Assembly: GCA_022771245.1 (NCBI GenBank)
Contig: JALFCH010000091.1
Coordinates: forward strand, 1 to 40,209
Reading direction: 5' to 3'
Source of the DNA: Rikenellaceae bacterium
GTDB lineage: Bacteria; Bacteroidota; Bacteroidia; Bacteroidales; UBA932
Length of the DNA stretch: 40,209 bases
Shown: positions 9,025 to 18,028 of the stretch, piece by piece
Numbering within the stretch: the first letter of the stretch is position 1
How the letters are laid out: each line of letters starts with the position of its first letter
Made by a program: the position numbers and the translations under genes
The notes under the pieces: model-generated
Told to the model about the DNA's origin: nothing
What the model saw: the letters and a program-made list of their open reading frames with translations, nothing else
Database searches by the model: none

Positions 9025-9108
9025 TTCTATTTCGGAGCACACGGCAACGATGCCGATGCGAAGATTGCTAAGATGAAGGAGCAGTTCGGTTTGTAAGTAC
9101 GCGAGTTT

Positions 9109-9864
9109 ATGACGAATCTGGTGCTTCCCGATGCAGAATCCTCAAGGCGGCTGGTATTCTTCCTTTCAATGGAGGAATACGCCGCCGACCATATCCGTGA
9201 AATTGCTCCGGAAGGAGCTTTCTTTATCTGGCAGGTTGATCCCACGGTCATTTTCGGGCGCAACCAGGATATGCAGGCAGAGGTGGATGTGGAGTTCTGC
9301 AAGTCAAGGAACATAGCTATGTACCGTCGCAAAAGCGGTGGAGGATGCGTGTTCGCTGACAGGGGAAACATTATGATTTCATACATCAGGCCTTGCACCG
9401 ACGTTTCGGTGCTGTTTTCGGAATTTCTGGACCGTCTTTCGGCATTTTTGCGCCATCTCGGAATACCTGCTGAGGTGTCCGGGCGCAATGATGTACTGGT
9501 GGACGGCCGGAAAGTATCCGGAAATGCCTTCTCCCTCCGTCCTTCCGGCACCGGCATAGTTCACGGCACTTTCCTCTACAATCTGGATTTCGGGACTATG
9601 TCCAAGGCCATCACACCCTCCCGTGCCAAACTGGAAAGCAAGGGTGTGAAGTCTGTGAGTCAGAGAGTTATGAATCTCAAGCCACTGCTGGATGCTAAGG
9701 GGTTGGGTCTGGACGGACTGAAGAGGGAACTGGTGGATTGGTTCTGTGACTCATCCCTGGAACTCGATGCGGCCCAAGTGGAGGCCATAGGCGAGATTGA
9801 AAAAGAATATCTGAATCCGTCATTCATAGCCGGACGCGCCGGTGTTTCGGATGACAGCCTTTAG
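9109..9864 (+). CDS. Lipoate--protein ligase family protein
   Basis: VIFGRNQDMQAEVD, MYRRKSGGGCVFADRGNIMIS, RNDVLVDGRKVSGNAF, HGTFLYNLDF; adjacent to gcv genes. Confidence 0.85.
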   Translation: MTNLVLPDAESSRRLVFFLSMEEYAADHIREIAPEGAFFIWQVDPTVIFGRNQDMQAEVDVEFCKSRNIAMYRRKSGGGCVFADRGNIMISYIRPCTDVSVLFSEFLDRLSAFLRHLGIPAEVSGRNDVLVDGRKVSGNAFSLRPSGTGIVHGTFLYNLDFGTMSKAITPSRAKLESKGVKSVSQRVMNLKPLLDAKGLGLDGLKRELVDWFCDSSLELDAAQVEAIGEIEKEYLNPSFIAGRAGVSDDSL

Positions 9865-10980
9865 ATGCAGAATATTATGGAAGAAAAAAAGACCTGTCTT
9901 TACGATAGCCATATTGCTCTCGGAGCAAATATGAGTCCTTTCGGCGGTTTCATTATGCCGATACAGTACAGTTCCATCGAAGACGAACACCGTGCGGTGA
10001 GAAATGCGGCCGGTATGTTCGATGTCTCCCATATGGGGGAAATACTGGTGTCAGGCAAGGATTCCGAACGTTTTGTCAATCACATATTCACGAATGATAT
10101 TTCCGTTTTGCCCCACGGGGGAGTAATGTACGGTATGATGTTGCGTGAAGACGGCGGTACGGTGGATGATCTGATGGTTTACCGTCAGTTTCCGGGTGAC
10201 AGCAGTGAATATCTTCTCGTCGTGAATGCGGCCAATATCGGGAAAGATTTCGCCTGGCTGCTGGAAAATGCCTCCGACTATCAAGTGAAGCTGGAAAATG
10301 TTTCCGATAACTGGGGAGAAATTGCCATTCAAGGGCCGGATTCTCAAAGTATTGTCACTTCTTTTCCGGAATTTGCGGAGGCTGCTTCCGAGAAATTCTA
10401 CACTTTCAGGAACTTCACTTATGATTCTGAACCGGTTATTGTCAGCCGCACAGGCTATACCGGGGAGGACGGATTTGAAATATACGCTTCTCCAAGGCTC
10501 ACGCTTCTGTTCTGGAATAAACTTCTGGAAATGGGAGTCAAGCCTTGTGGCCTGGGATGCCGTGACACCCTCCGATTTGAAGCCGCCCTACCTCTTTACG
10601 GTCACGAACTCGGGGATGATATATGCCCGATAGAAGCCGGTTTGGGAATTTTCGTCAAGACTGACAAGACGGAATTTATCGGCAGGGAAGCCGCGTTGAA
10701 GATGAGGACGGAAGGTCCTAAACGCAAACTGGTGGGTGTGGAACTGTTGGACAGGGCAATACCGAGATCCGGCTATGCAGTTCTGGATACTGAAGGCAGG
10801 CAGGTCGGAGAAGTCACCACCGGCTACCGTTCCATCACTTTGGACCGAAGCCTGTGTATGGCCTATGTGGATGCTTCGTTCTCCGCATTGGACACACCGC
10901 TACAGATTGCGGTCAGAAAGAAAGTCTTTCCTGCAAAAGTAGTCAAGAAAAGATTCTATACACCTAAATACAAGAAATAG
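9865..10980 (+). CDS. gcvT: Glycine cleavage system aminomethyltransferase (T-protein)
   Basis: MFDVSHMGEILVSG, ISRTGYTGEDGFEIY-like segment, RDTLRFEAALPLYGHEL, EVTTGYRSITL. Start could also be ATG 9877. Confidence 0.95.
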   Translation: MQNIMEEKKTCLYDSHIALGANMSPFGGFIMPIQYSSIEDEHRAVRNAAGMFDVSHMGEILVSGKDSERFVNHIFTNDISVLPHGGVMYGMMLREDGGTVDDLMVYRQFPGDSSEYLLVVNAANIGKDFAWLLENASDYQVKLENVSDNWGEIAIQGPDSQSIVTSFPEFAEAASEKFYTFRNFTYDSEPVIVSRTGYTGEDGFEIYASPRLTLLFWNKLLEMGVKPCGLGCRDTLRFEAALPLYGHELGDDICPIEAGLGIFVKTDKTEFIGREAALKMRTEGPKRKLVGVELLDRAIPRSGYAVLDTEGRQVGEVTTGYRSITLDRSLCMAYVDASFSALDTPLQIAVRKKVFPAKVVKKRFYTPKYKK

Positions 10981-10982
10981 TT

Positions 10983-11360
10983 ATGGCAAAATTAGTTGAA
11001 GGACTCAAATATTCCGAGTCCCACGAATGGGTGAAAGTTGAAGGGGACCTTGCCCTGATTGGCATCACAGACTATGCTCAGCACGCTTTGGGCAATATTA
11101 CCTACGTCGATATGCCATCCGAGGGTGACGAGGTGAATGCAGGCGAAGAATTCGGAGCCGTTGAGAGTACCAAGATAGCAAGCGACCTCTTTTCTCCTGT
11201 GTCAGGAGTGGTTGCTGAAATCAATTCCGCTTTGGAAGATGCTCCGGAACTCATTAACGGGGATGCCTATGCCAACTGGATTATCAAAGTGAAAATGTCT
11301 GACCCTGCTGAACTGGATAAGCTTCTGGATGCGGCAGGTTATGAAGCTGTATGCAAGTAA
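10983..11360 (+). CDS. gcvH: Glycine cleavage system H protein
   Basis: YSESHEWVKVEGDLALIGITDYAQHALGNITYVDMPSEGDEV...FGAVESTKIASDLFSPVSG (lipoyl lysine). Confidence 0.97.
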   Translation: MAKLVEGLKYSESHEWVKVEGDLALIGITDYAQHALGNITYVDMPSEGDEVNAGEEFGAVESTKIASDLFSPVSGVVAEINSALEDAPELINGDAYANWIIKVKMSDPAELDKLLDAAGYEAVCK

Positions 11361-12715
11361 TGACTCATCCATATTTTCCGCATACGCAGGAGGACATACG
11401 GCAGATGATGGAAAAATGCGGAGTGTCTTCCCTCAGGGAAGTCTATTCCGATGTACCGTCAGACTGCTTTTTCGAAGGGGAGTATGATCTCCCCTCAGCT
11501 ATGTCTGAACTGGAGGTAAGGAGACATTTCTCCGCTCTTGCGTCAATGAACGTGCCGTTGAAAATATTCGGCGGTGCAGGTGCCTACGACCACTATGCCC
11601 CGGCGGTGGTGTCATATATTCTGAACCGTTCGGAATTTTCCACTGCCTACACACCATATCAGGCCGAAATATCCCAGGGTACGTTGAGAGCCGTGTTTGA
11701 GTGGCAATCGATGATCTGCAGGATAACCGGCCTGGATGTGGCGAATGCTTCGATGTACGATGGAGCCACTGCTGCGGCAGAAGCTATGATGATGTCTGTG
11801 GCCTCATCCAAGAAAAAAAACCGTTTCCTCATTTCAGAGACTCTTCTTCCTCAGATTCAGGATGTCGTTTCGACCTACTCCCGTTTTCACGGTATTGATT
11901 TGGGAGTTGTTCCGGCTGAGGATGGAGTCACTTCCCTTGCCGAACTGAAGGATGAACTTTCTGCAGGAGATGTTGCCGGAGTGCTGTTGCCCGGAATCAA
12001 CCGCTACGGAGTCATAGAAGACCTGTCGGCTGCGGTGGAGGCAGCTCACGCTTCAGGGGCTGTTTTTGTGGAATATTGCGATCCTTCGGCTATGACAGTT
12101 CTGAAGACAGCAGGGGAGTATGGTGCCGACATAGCCTGCGGAGATGCCCAGTCCCTCGGAATGCCCCTCGCTTTCGGAGGGCCGTATTGCGGTTTCCTCG
12201 CCTGCCGTACGGATTATATGCGCAAATTGCCCGGAAGGCTCGTGGGGGAAACTGTGGATGCTGACGGAAAGCGGGCTTTCGTGCTGACTCTTCAAGCTCG
12301 TGAACAACACATACGCCGCGAGAAAGCCACTTCCAACATCTGTTCGAATCAATCCCTGATGGCTCTCTATGCCACTGTCTATCTGTCTCTTATGGGTCCT
12401 GAAGGGATGAAGAAGGTGAATGACCTGTCCTATGCAGGTGCTCATTTCCTGAAATCCGAATTGCTCAAGACGGGTCTCTTTGAAGAACCTTTCACTGTGG
12501 ACAGGCCTTTCCTCAAGGAATTTGTGCTGAAACCCGTCAGAAACACGGAAAATCTCATGAACCTGCTTGCGGAAAGGGGATTCCTTGCCGCGCTTCCGGC
12601 TGGGGATTCGCTTGTAAGTTTTTGTGTAACTGAGAAGCACGACCGTATTGAATGTGAAGAACTTGTAGCGGCGGTAAAGTCCGCTTTCGATGCTATGGGA
12701 GGGGCTCAAAGATGA
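11360..12715 (+). CDS. gcvPA: Glycine dehydrogenase (aminomethyl-transferring) subunit 1
   Basis: HPYFPHTQEDIRQMMEKCG, FGGAGAYDHYAPAVV, AYTPYQAEISQGTLRAVFEWQSMICRITGLDVANASMYDGATA; TAATG overlap with gcvH (track start 11351). Confidence 0.95.
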   Translation: MTHPYFPHTQEDIRQMMEKCGVSSLREVYSDVPSDCFFEGEYDLPSAMSELEVRRHFSALASMNVPLKIFGGAGAYDHYAPAVVSYILNRSEFSTAYTPYQAEISQGTLRAVFEWQSMICRITGLDVANASMYDGATAAAEAMMMSVASSKKKNRFLISETLLPQIQDVVSTYSRFHGIDLGVVPAEDGVTSLAELKDELSAGDVAGVLLPGINRYGVIEDLSAAVEAAHASGAVFVEYCDPSAMTVLKTAGEYGADIACGDAQSLGMPLAFGGPYCGFLACRTDYMRKLPGRLVGETVDADGKRAFVLTLQAREQHIRREKATSNICSNQSLMALYATVYLSLMGPEGMKKVNDLSYAGAHFLKSELLKTGLFEEPFTVDRPFLKEFVLKPVRNTENLMNLLAERGFLAALPAGDSLVSFCVTEKHDRIECEELVAAVKSAFDAMGGAQR

Positions 12716-14136
12716 AGTATTACGACAAACTCATATTTGAATTGTCACAACCGGGGCGTTCCGGTTTCACTTTGCCTGACAACGGATACGGTGAGGCTGA
12801 CTGTTCCGGATTGCCGGCGGCTTTGCTGCGTGGAGAGGCTCCGCAACTTCCTCAGGTGAGCGAAGCTGAAGTGGTGCGTCATTACACCAATCTGTCTTCT
12901 ATGAATTTCGGAGTGGATACCGGTTTCTATCCCCTGGGCAGCTGTACTATGAAGTACAATCCCAAAATCAACGAGGAAGTCGCTTCACTGCCGGGATTTG
13001 CCGACATCCATCCCCTTCAGCCTCTCAATACGGTAAAAGGATGCGTACAGGTCTATCGGGAACTTTCCGAATATCTCTGTGCCATTACCGGAATGTCCGC
13101 ATTCACTCTCAATCCATTTGCAGGAGCGCACGGAGAACTGACCGGTCTCATGCTTATGAAGCATTATCATCTCCTTCGTGGGGATGTCTCCCGCAGAAAG
13201 GTGATTGTGCCCGATTCTGCACACGGAACCAACCCGGCTTCTGCTTCCGTCTGCGGCTTCGATGTGGTGCAGGTCAAATCCCGACCTGACGGAAGGGTCG
13301 ATGTGGATGACTTGAAGCCCCTTCTGGATGATACGGTTGCCGGAATGATGATGACCAATCCGAACACCTTGGGACTGTTCGAAACCAATATCAGAGAAAT
13401 AGCGGATTTGGTGCACTCTTGCGGAGGGCTGCTCTATTATGACGGGGCCAATCTTAATCCTCTCATCGGGGTGGTGCGTCCGGGGGATATGGGCTTTGAT
13501 ATCATGCACCTGAATCTTCACAAATCCTTCTCCACTCCGCACGGAGGAGGAGGTCCGGGCTCCGGTCCTGTGGGCATTTCGGAGAAACTCAAAGGCAGTT
13601 TGCCGCAACCGGATTTCTACTGTGGGGAACAGGAATTCAGTATGGGCCGCATAAGCGGCTTCCAGGGTAATTTCGGAATATTGCTGCGTGCTCTTTCCTA
13701 TATCCTAATGCTCGGCAAAGAGAATGTTAAACTGCTTGGTCCTTATGCGACCTTGTCCGCCAACTATATAAAGGAGTGCCTGAAGGATTGTTATGAATTG
13801 CCTATCGATTCAGTATGCAAACACGAATTCGTATTTGACGGACTCAAGGACAAATCCACTGAGGTTACGACTCTGGATGTGGCAAAAAGGTTACTGGACT
13901 ATGGTTTCCACGCCCCGACCATCTATTTCCCTCTGCTGTTCCACCAGTCTCTGATGATTGAGCCTACGGAAACGGAATCAAAGCAGACTCTGGACGAATT
14001 CATAGGGGTGATGAGGAAAATTGCTGAAGAGGCAAGGCTGTCGCCGGATATGGTGAAGTCGGCCCCTCACAACACTCCTATACGTCGTCCGGACGAGACT
14101 CAGGCTGCAAGGCATCCTGTACTCAGAGCTTTGTGA
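12712..14136 (+). CDS. gcvPB: Glycine dehydrogenase (aminomethyl-transferring) subunit 2
   Basis: PLGSCTMKYNPK, DSAHGTNPASASVCGF, HLNLHKSFSTPHGGGGPGSGPVG (PLP lysine); ATGA overlap with gcvPA. Confidence 0.97.
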   Translation: MKYYDKLIFELSQPGRSGFTLPDNGYGEADCSGLPAALLRGEAPQLPQVSEAEVVRHYTNLSSMNFGVDTGFYPLGSCTMKYNPKINEEVASLPGFADIHPLQPLNTVKGCVQVYRELSEYLCAITGMSAFTLNPFAGAHGELTGLMLMKHYHLLRGDVSRRKVIVPDSAHGTNPASASVCGFDVVQVKSRPDGRVDVDDLKPLLDDTVAGMMMTNPNTLGLFETNIREIADLVHSCGGLLYYDGANLNPLIGVVRPGDMGFDIMHLNLHKSFSTPHGGGGPGSGPVGISEKLKGSLPQPDFYCGEQEFSMGRISGFQGNFGILLRALSYILMLGKENVKLLGPYATLSANYIKECLKDCYELPIDSVCKHEFVFDGLKDKSTEVTTLDVAKRLLDYGFHAPTIYFPLLFHQSLMIEPTETESKQTLDEFIGVMRKIAEEARLSPDMVKSAPHNTPIRRPDETQAARHPVLRAL

Positions 14137-14144
14137 AACACAGG

Positions 14145-14170
14145 TTCGCAAGTTGTTCCTAACTCGCGAA
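14145..14170 (+). promoter_or_regulatory. Inverted repeat TTCGCAAGTT-GTTCCT-AACTCGCGAA before lpd
   Basis: 10-bp arms with one mismatch, between the gcvPB stop and the lpd ATG. Confidence 0.5.
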
Positions 14171-14194
14171 GATTCAAAATTATTTGTATCAAGT

Positions 14195-15559
14195 ATGAGA
14201 TTAGTCATAATCGGGGCAGGCCCGGGCGGTTATGAGACCGCTGTAGAAGCCAGGCGCAGGGGTTTTGAGGTAATTCTGGTCACTGCCGGAAAGCTGGGAG
14301 GTACCTGTCTGAATCAGGGGTGCATCCCCACCAAGTGTTTCTGTCGGGACTCCCGTTCCGGGGCTTCTCTTGCCGAAATGGTAACACGCAAGAGCGAGGT
14401 CGTGGCAAAGCTTTCCCGGGGCGTGCAGCAGATGCTGAGTGGAGTGGAAATCATATACGGTATCGCAAGGGTGAAAGATGCCCACAAGGTACTTGTATGG
14501 CCGACCGAGGCCCAGGCTATGCAGGAAGCGCCCGGAGTTTCCAATGAACCGGTAAGGTGCATTGATGCAGACAGGATTATCATAGCTACCGGCTCCCATA
14601 CTGCCTGGTTGCGGGTTCCTGGCGCCGACACCGTACCCGGCGTGCTGTCTTCCTCCGATATGCTCGAACTGCAAGACTTGCCCCATCGTCTGACCGTGAT
14701 TGGAGGTGGTGTGATAGGTCTGGAGTTCGCTTCAGTTTTCTGCAATTTGGGAGTGGAAGTCACCGTCATTGAATACTGCCGGAACATTCTGCCGAATCTT
14801 GATTCGGATCTGGCGAAGAGGTTGAAGCAGTCCCTGTCCAAAAGGGGAGTCAGATTCATACTCGGGGCTGCGGTAACAGCTATCGAAGCAGATGGAGAGG
14901 GGCAGAAAGTTGTCTTCAGGTCCGCTGACAAGGAAGAATCTGTCATTTCCGACAAGGTGCTTATGGCTTGCGGAAGGGTACCGGATACCAGAGTTGCTCA
15001 GGGATGTGTGGGGCTGGCCGTGGGACGCAAGGGCATAGAGGTCGATGAGAATATGGAAACCAGTCTCAAGGGTGTCTATGCCGTAGGGGATGTAAACGGG
15101 ACGGTGATGCTTGCCCACGCAGCCGTGTTCCAGGGAAAAATAGCCCTTAATCATATATGCACGACATCCGGGCTTAAGGTCAGCTCACGTATAAGGCAGG
15201 AGATAATGCCTTCGGCTGTCTTCACGGATCCTCCTTTGGCTTCCGTGGGTTTGTCCGAAGATGCCTGCCGGGAAAAGGGCATTGCCTACAGCTGCCATAA
15301 GTCTATGTATGGGGCGTCGGGAATGGCCCTGGCATCCGATTGTCCTGAAGGTATATGTAAAATATTGGCTGCAAAGCCCGGACAGGAAGGTTTCAGGGCA
15401 GGTCAGATACTCGGTTGTCATATAATGGGCGCATCTGCTCCTGAGCTGATTTCTGAAGTTTCGTCACTTATGAATTTCAATGCCACAATCGAAGAACTTG
15501 CAGACATCATCCATCCCCATCCTTCCTTTTCCGAACTTATTCTCAATGCCGTAAGATGA
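14195..15559 (+). CDS. lpdA: Dihydrolipoyl dehydrogenase
   Basis: MRLVIIGAGPGGYETAVEARRRG, GGTCLNQGCIPTKC redox disulfide, VYAVGDVNG; start at ATG 14195. Confidence 0.9.
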   Translation: MRLVIIGAGPGGYETAVEARRRGFEVILVTAGKLGGTCLNQGCIPTKCFCRDSRSGASLAEMVTRKSEVVAKLSRGVQQMLSGVEIIYGIARVKDAHKVLVWPTEAQAMQEAPGVSNEPVRCIDADRIIIATGSHTAWLRVPGADTVPGVLSSSDMLELQDLPHRLTVIGGGVIGLEFASVFCNLGVEVTVIEYCRNILPNLDSDLAKRLKQSLSKRGVRFILGAAVTAIEADGEGQKVVFRSADKEESVISDKVLMACGRVPDTRVAQGCVGLAVGRKGIEVDENMETSLKGVYAVGDVNGTVMLAHAAVFQGKIALNHICTTSGLKVSSRIRQEIMPSAVFTDPPLASVGLSEDACREKGIAYSCHKSMYGASGMALASDCPEGICKILAAKPGQEGFRAGQILGCHIMGASAPELISEVSSLMNFNATIEELADIIHPHPSFSELILNAVR

Positions 15560-17034
15560 AATCCGACAGTACACCGACCCGAAACTTGCCTTCTGCCTGG
15601 GTGTCCCTGATACCCTTCGTGTTCTTGGCAGCTGTTCTCTTCGCCGTAATCCGAATCTTCGGAAGCAATGCCCTTGATGGTGCAAGTCAGGTTTCACTGC
15701 TTATGGCTTCAGGGCTGGTAGTTGCCATTTCAATGATTTTCTACAAGGTGAGCTGGGAGAAACTGGAGGAGGGAATATTGGACAATGTCCGTTCCGTCGG
15801 CTCTTCAATCATCATACTCTTTCTGATTGGGGCAGTGGCCGGAAGCTGGATGGTCAGCGGAATAGTCCCTATGATGATATATTATGGTATGAATATCATC
15901 ACTCCGCGCATCTTCCTCTTCGCCTGTTGTCTCATCTGTGCCCTGATTTCGGTAATGACGGGCAGTTCCTGGACTACAATTGCTACCATAGGAGTGGCCC
16001 TCATAGGCATAGGTACCGCGCAGGGATTTTCTGCCGGTTGGACTGCGGGCGCCATAATTTCGGGGGCCTATTTCGGTGACAAGATTTCCCCTCTGTCCGA
16101 CACCACGACCCTGGCCTCCTCTTCCACCGGAACACCTCTGTTCACCCATATACGCTATATGATGAAAACTACCATACCGTCATTCATCATTGCGGCTGCA
16201 GTTTTCCTGGTCGTCAGTCTCTGCCACGACAGCGGCACGCAGGTTACGGCAGCAGAATTTGCGGCTGACCTTTCCGGGAGTTTCCGCATCACACCCTGGC
16301 TTATGGTCACTCCCTTGGTCACGGCTTTTATGATTTCCAAAAAGATTCCGGCCATACTTACCCTTTTTGTGGCAACGCTGATGGGTGTGGTGACCGCCCT
16401 TGTGTTTCAGCCTCAGATAATCTGGCACATAGTCACCGGGCTTCCTGTAACGGGGTACAGCAGTTTGTCCTTTGCACAAGCCTTCAAGGGATGTATGTTG
16501 TCTGTCTATGGTCCGACTTCCATTTCAGTCGGAAATCCGGAACTGGACTCGCTCATTGCCACCAACGGAATCACAGGTATGTTGCCGACCGTATTTCTCG
16601 TGATGGCGGCTTCGGCTTTCGGAGGGACCCTCGTGGGGAGCGGTATGCTGGTAAGTCTCACCCGTCTGCTTCAGAAGGGAGTGCGCACCACGGTCGGGCT
16701 CGTCAGTTCCACTGTCGGTACCGGCATCTTCTGCGATATGGTGACCGGCGACCAGTATCTCTCCATTATACTTGCCGGCAGCCTCTACAAGGAACTGTAC
16801 AGGGAAAAAGGCTATGAAAGCAGGCTGCTGAGCCGTACCATAGAAGATTCTGCTACGGTCTGTTCAGTGCTCATTCCGTGGAACTCCTGCGGAATGACCC
16901 AGGCAACCATCCTCAAGGTTGCGACTGTGGAGTATATGCCTTTCTGTCTATTCAATATCATTTCTCCGCTTATGTCCATAATAGTTGCGATGATTGGCTG
17001 GGGCATCAGGAAAAGAAGTGTTACAGAACGGTGA
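15556..17034 (+). CDS. Na+/H+ antiporter NhaC family protein
   Basis: SSWTTIATIGVALIGIG, ISGAYFGDKISPLSDTTTLASSSTGTPLFTHIRYM; 4-bp overlap with lpd. Confidence 0.9.
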   Translation: MKSDSTPTRNLPSAWVSLIPFVFLAAVLFAVIRIFGSNALDGASQVSLLMASGLVVAISMIFYKVSWEKLEEGILDNVRSVGSSIIILFLIGAVAGSWMVSGIVPMMIYYGMNIITPRIFLFACCLICALISVMTGSSWTTIATIGVALIGIGTAQGFSAGWTAGAIISGAYFGDKISPLSDTTTLASSSTGTPLFTHIRYMMKTTIPSFIIAAAVFLVVSLCHDSGTQVTAAEFAADLSGSFRITPWLMVTPLVTAFMISKKIPAILTLFVATLMGVVTALVFQPQIIWHIVTGLPVTGYSSLSFAQAFKGCMLSVYGPTSISVGNPELDSLIATNGITGMLPTVFLVMAASAFGGTLVGSGMLVSLTRLLQKGVRTTVGLVSSTVGTGIFCDMVTGDQYLSIILAGSLYKELYREKGYESRLLSRTIEDSATVCSVLIPWNSCGMTQATILKVATVEYMPFCLFNIISPLMSIIVAMIGWGIRKRSVTER

Positions 17035-17072
17035 ACATTACGGACATTATTGTGTATCTGCCAAATAATTAA

Positions 17073-17080
17073 TATCTTTG
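17073..17080 (+). promoter_or_regulatory. Bacteroidota-type promoter: TTG at 17050-17052, 20-bp spacer, TATCTTTG
   Basis: TTG-N20-TAnnTTTG upstream of the Wza-like gene. Confidence 0.6.
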
Positions 17081-17167
17081 CAGGCGTTTTTGAGCGGAAA
17101 CTCGCGGACAGTCCGTGAGAATTGCCTGATTTTGATTATTAACCAACGATATATTAAAGTTTCATTT

Positions 17168-17992
17168 ATGTTAATTTCGAGAAGAAAAGTCGCCATAAGC
17201 CTGATTACTGCTGCCGTGGCTATTTTGTCTGTAACGTCCTGTGGTTCAACCAAAGACATAACCTACCTTCAGGACAAGGTTTTGAACAATCCTGTGGAAC
17301 TTGAGAAGAATGCAGGTATCATAATTGAACCTAAGGATATGTTGTCCATAGTCGTCAATTCAAGAACACCTGAACTTGCTCCTATGTTCAACCTTCCTCT
17401 CGTAAATATCAATGCCGGTTCTGACACATCTTCAGGATCTCAGAGAATCTCCTGCTACGCCGTCGATGAAGAAGGCTGCATCAATTTTCCTGTGCTCGGC
17501 AAACTCAAGATTTCCGGTATGACCAGGTGGGAGTGTGCGGAATTCATCAAAAAGGAATTGATCAAGAACAAATACCTTGATGACCCGATCATCACGATTG
17601 AGTTTACCAATTTCAAGATTTCCGTTCTCGGGGAAGTGAAGAACCCCGGAACCTTCAGCATCAACGGTGACAGGTTGACGATTCTCCAGGCCATAAGCCT
17701 TGCAGGTGACCTGACCCTTTTCGGCCAGAGAAAGAATGTGTCCGTAATCCGTGAGAACAGCGGAGAAAGGACAATCTACCAGCTGGATCTGACCAGCACC
17801 AGTCTTTTCCAGAGTCCGGCATATTACCTCAAGCAGAACGACATCATCTATGTGGAACCTTCCGACATCAAGAAGCGTCAATCGACTGTGGATGACAAGG
17901 CATTGAGAATCACAAGTATAGCACTTTCTTCAAGTTCAGTGGTCGTGTCTATAGCCACTCTGATTTCAACTTTGGTCATGAGAGCCAAATAG
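17168..17992 (+). CDS. Polysaccharide biosynthesis/export family protein (Wza-like outer membrane lipoprotein)
   Basis: Lipobox ILSVTSCGSTKDITYLQD; IIIEPKDMLSIVVNSRTPEL; SLBB-like ISVLGEVKNPGTFSINGDRLTILQAISLAGDLT; start at ATG 17168. Confidence 0.9.
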   Translation: MLISRRKVAISLITAAVAILSVTSCGSTKDITYLQDKVLNNPVELEKNAGIIIEPKDMLSIVVNSRTPELAPMFNLPLVNINAGSDTSSGSQRISCYAVDEEGCINFPVLGKLKISGMTRWECAEFIKKELIKNKYLDDPIITIEFTNFKISVLGEVKNPGTFSINGDRLTILQAISLAGDLTLFGQRKNVSVIRENSGERTIYQLDLTSTSLFQSPAYYLKQNDIIYVEPSDIKKRQSTVDDKALRITSIALSSSSVVVSIATLISTLVMRAK

Positions 17993-18028
17993 TCCAGTTC
18001 ATAAACGAAACCAATCCAAATCAAGATT

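Noticed and set aside
7432-9096. Genome-wide TAG reassignment (for example to pyrrolysine or glutamine) as explanation of the mutase stop
   Set aside because: Many other genes in the window end properly at TAG with the next gene or terminator following, so TAG functions as a normal stop here.
9097-9108. Glycine riboswitch before the gcv operon
   Set aside because: The intergenic space is only 12 bp after the natural mutase stop; no room for an aptamer.
12053-13608. Minus-strand ORFs of 218 and 207 aa opposite gcvPA/gcvPB
   Set aside because: Opposite strongly conserved glycine dehydrogenase subunits; composition is typical of antisense frames.
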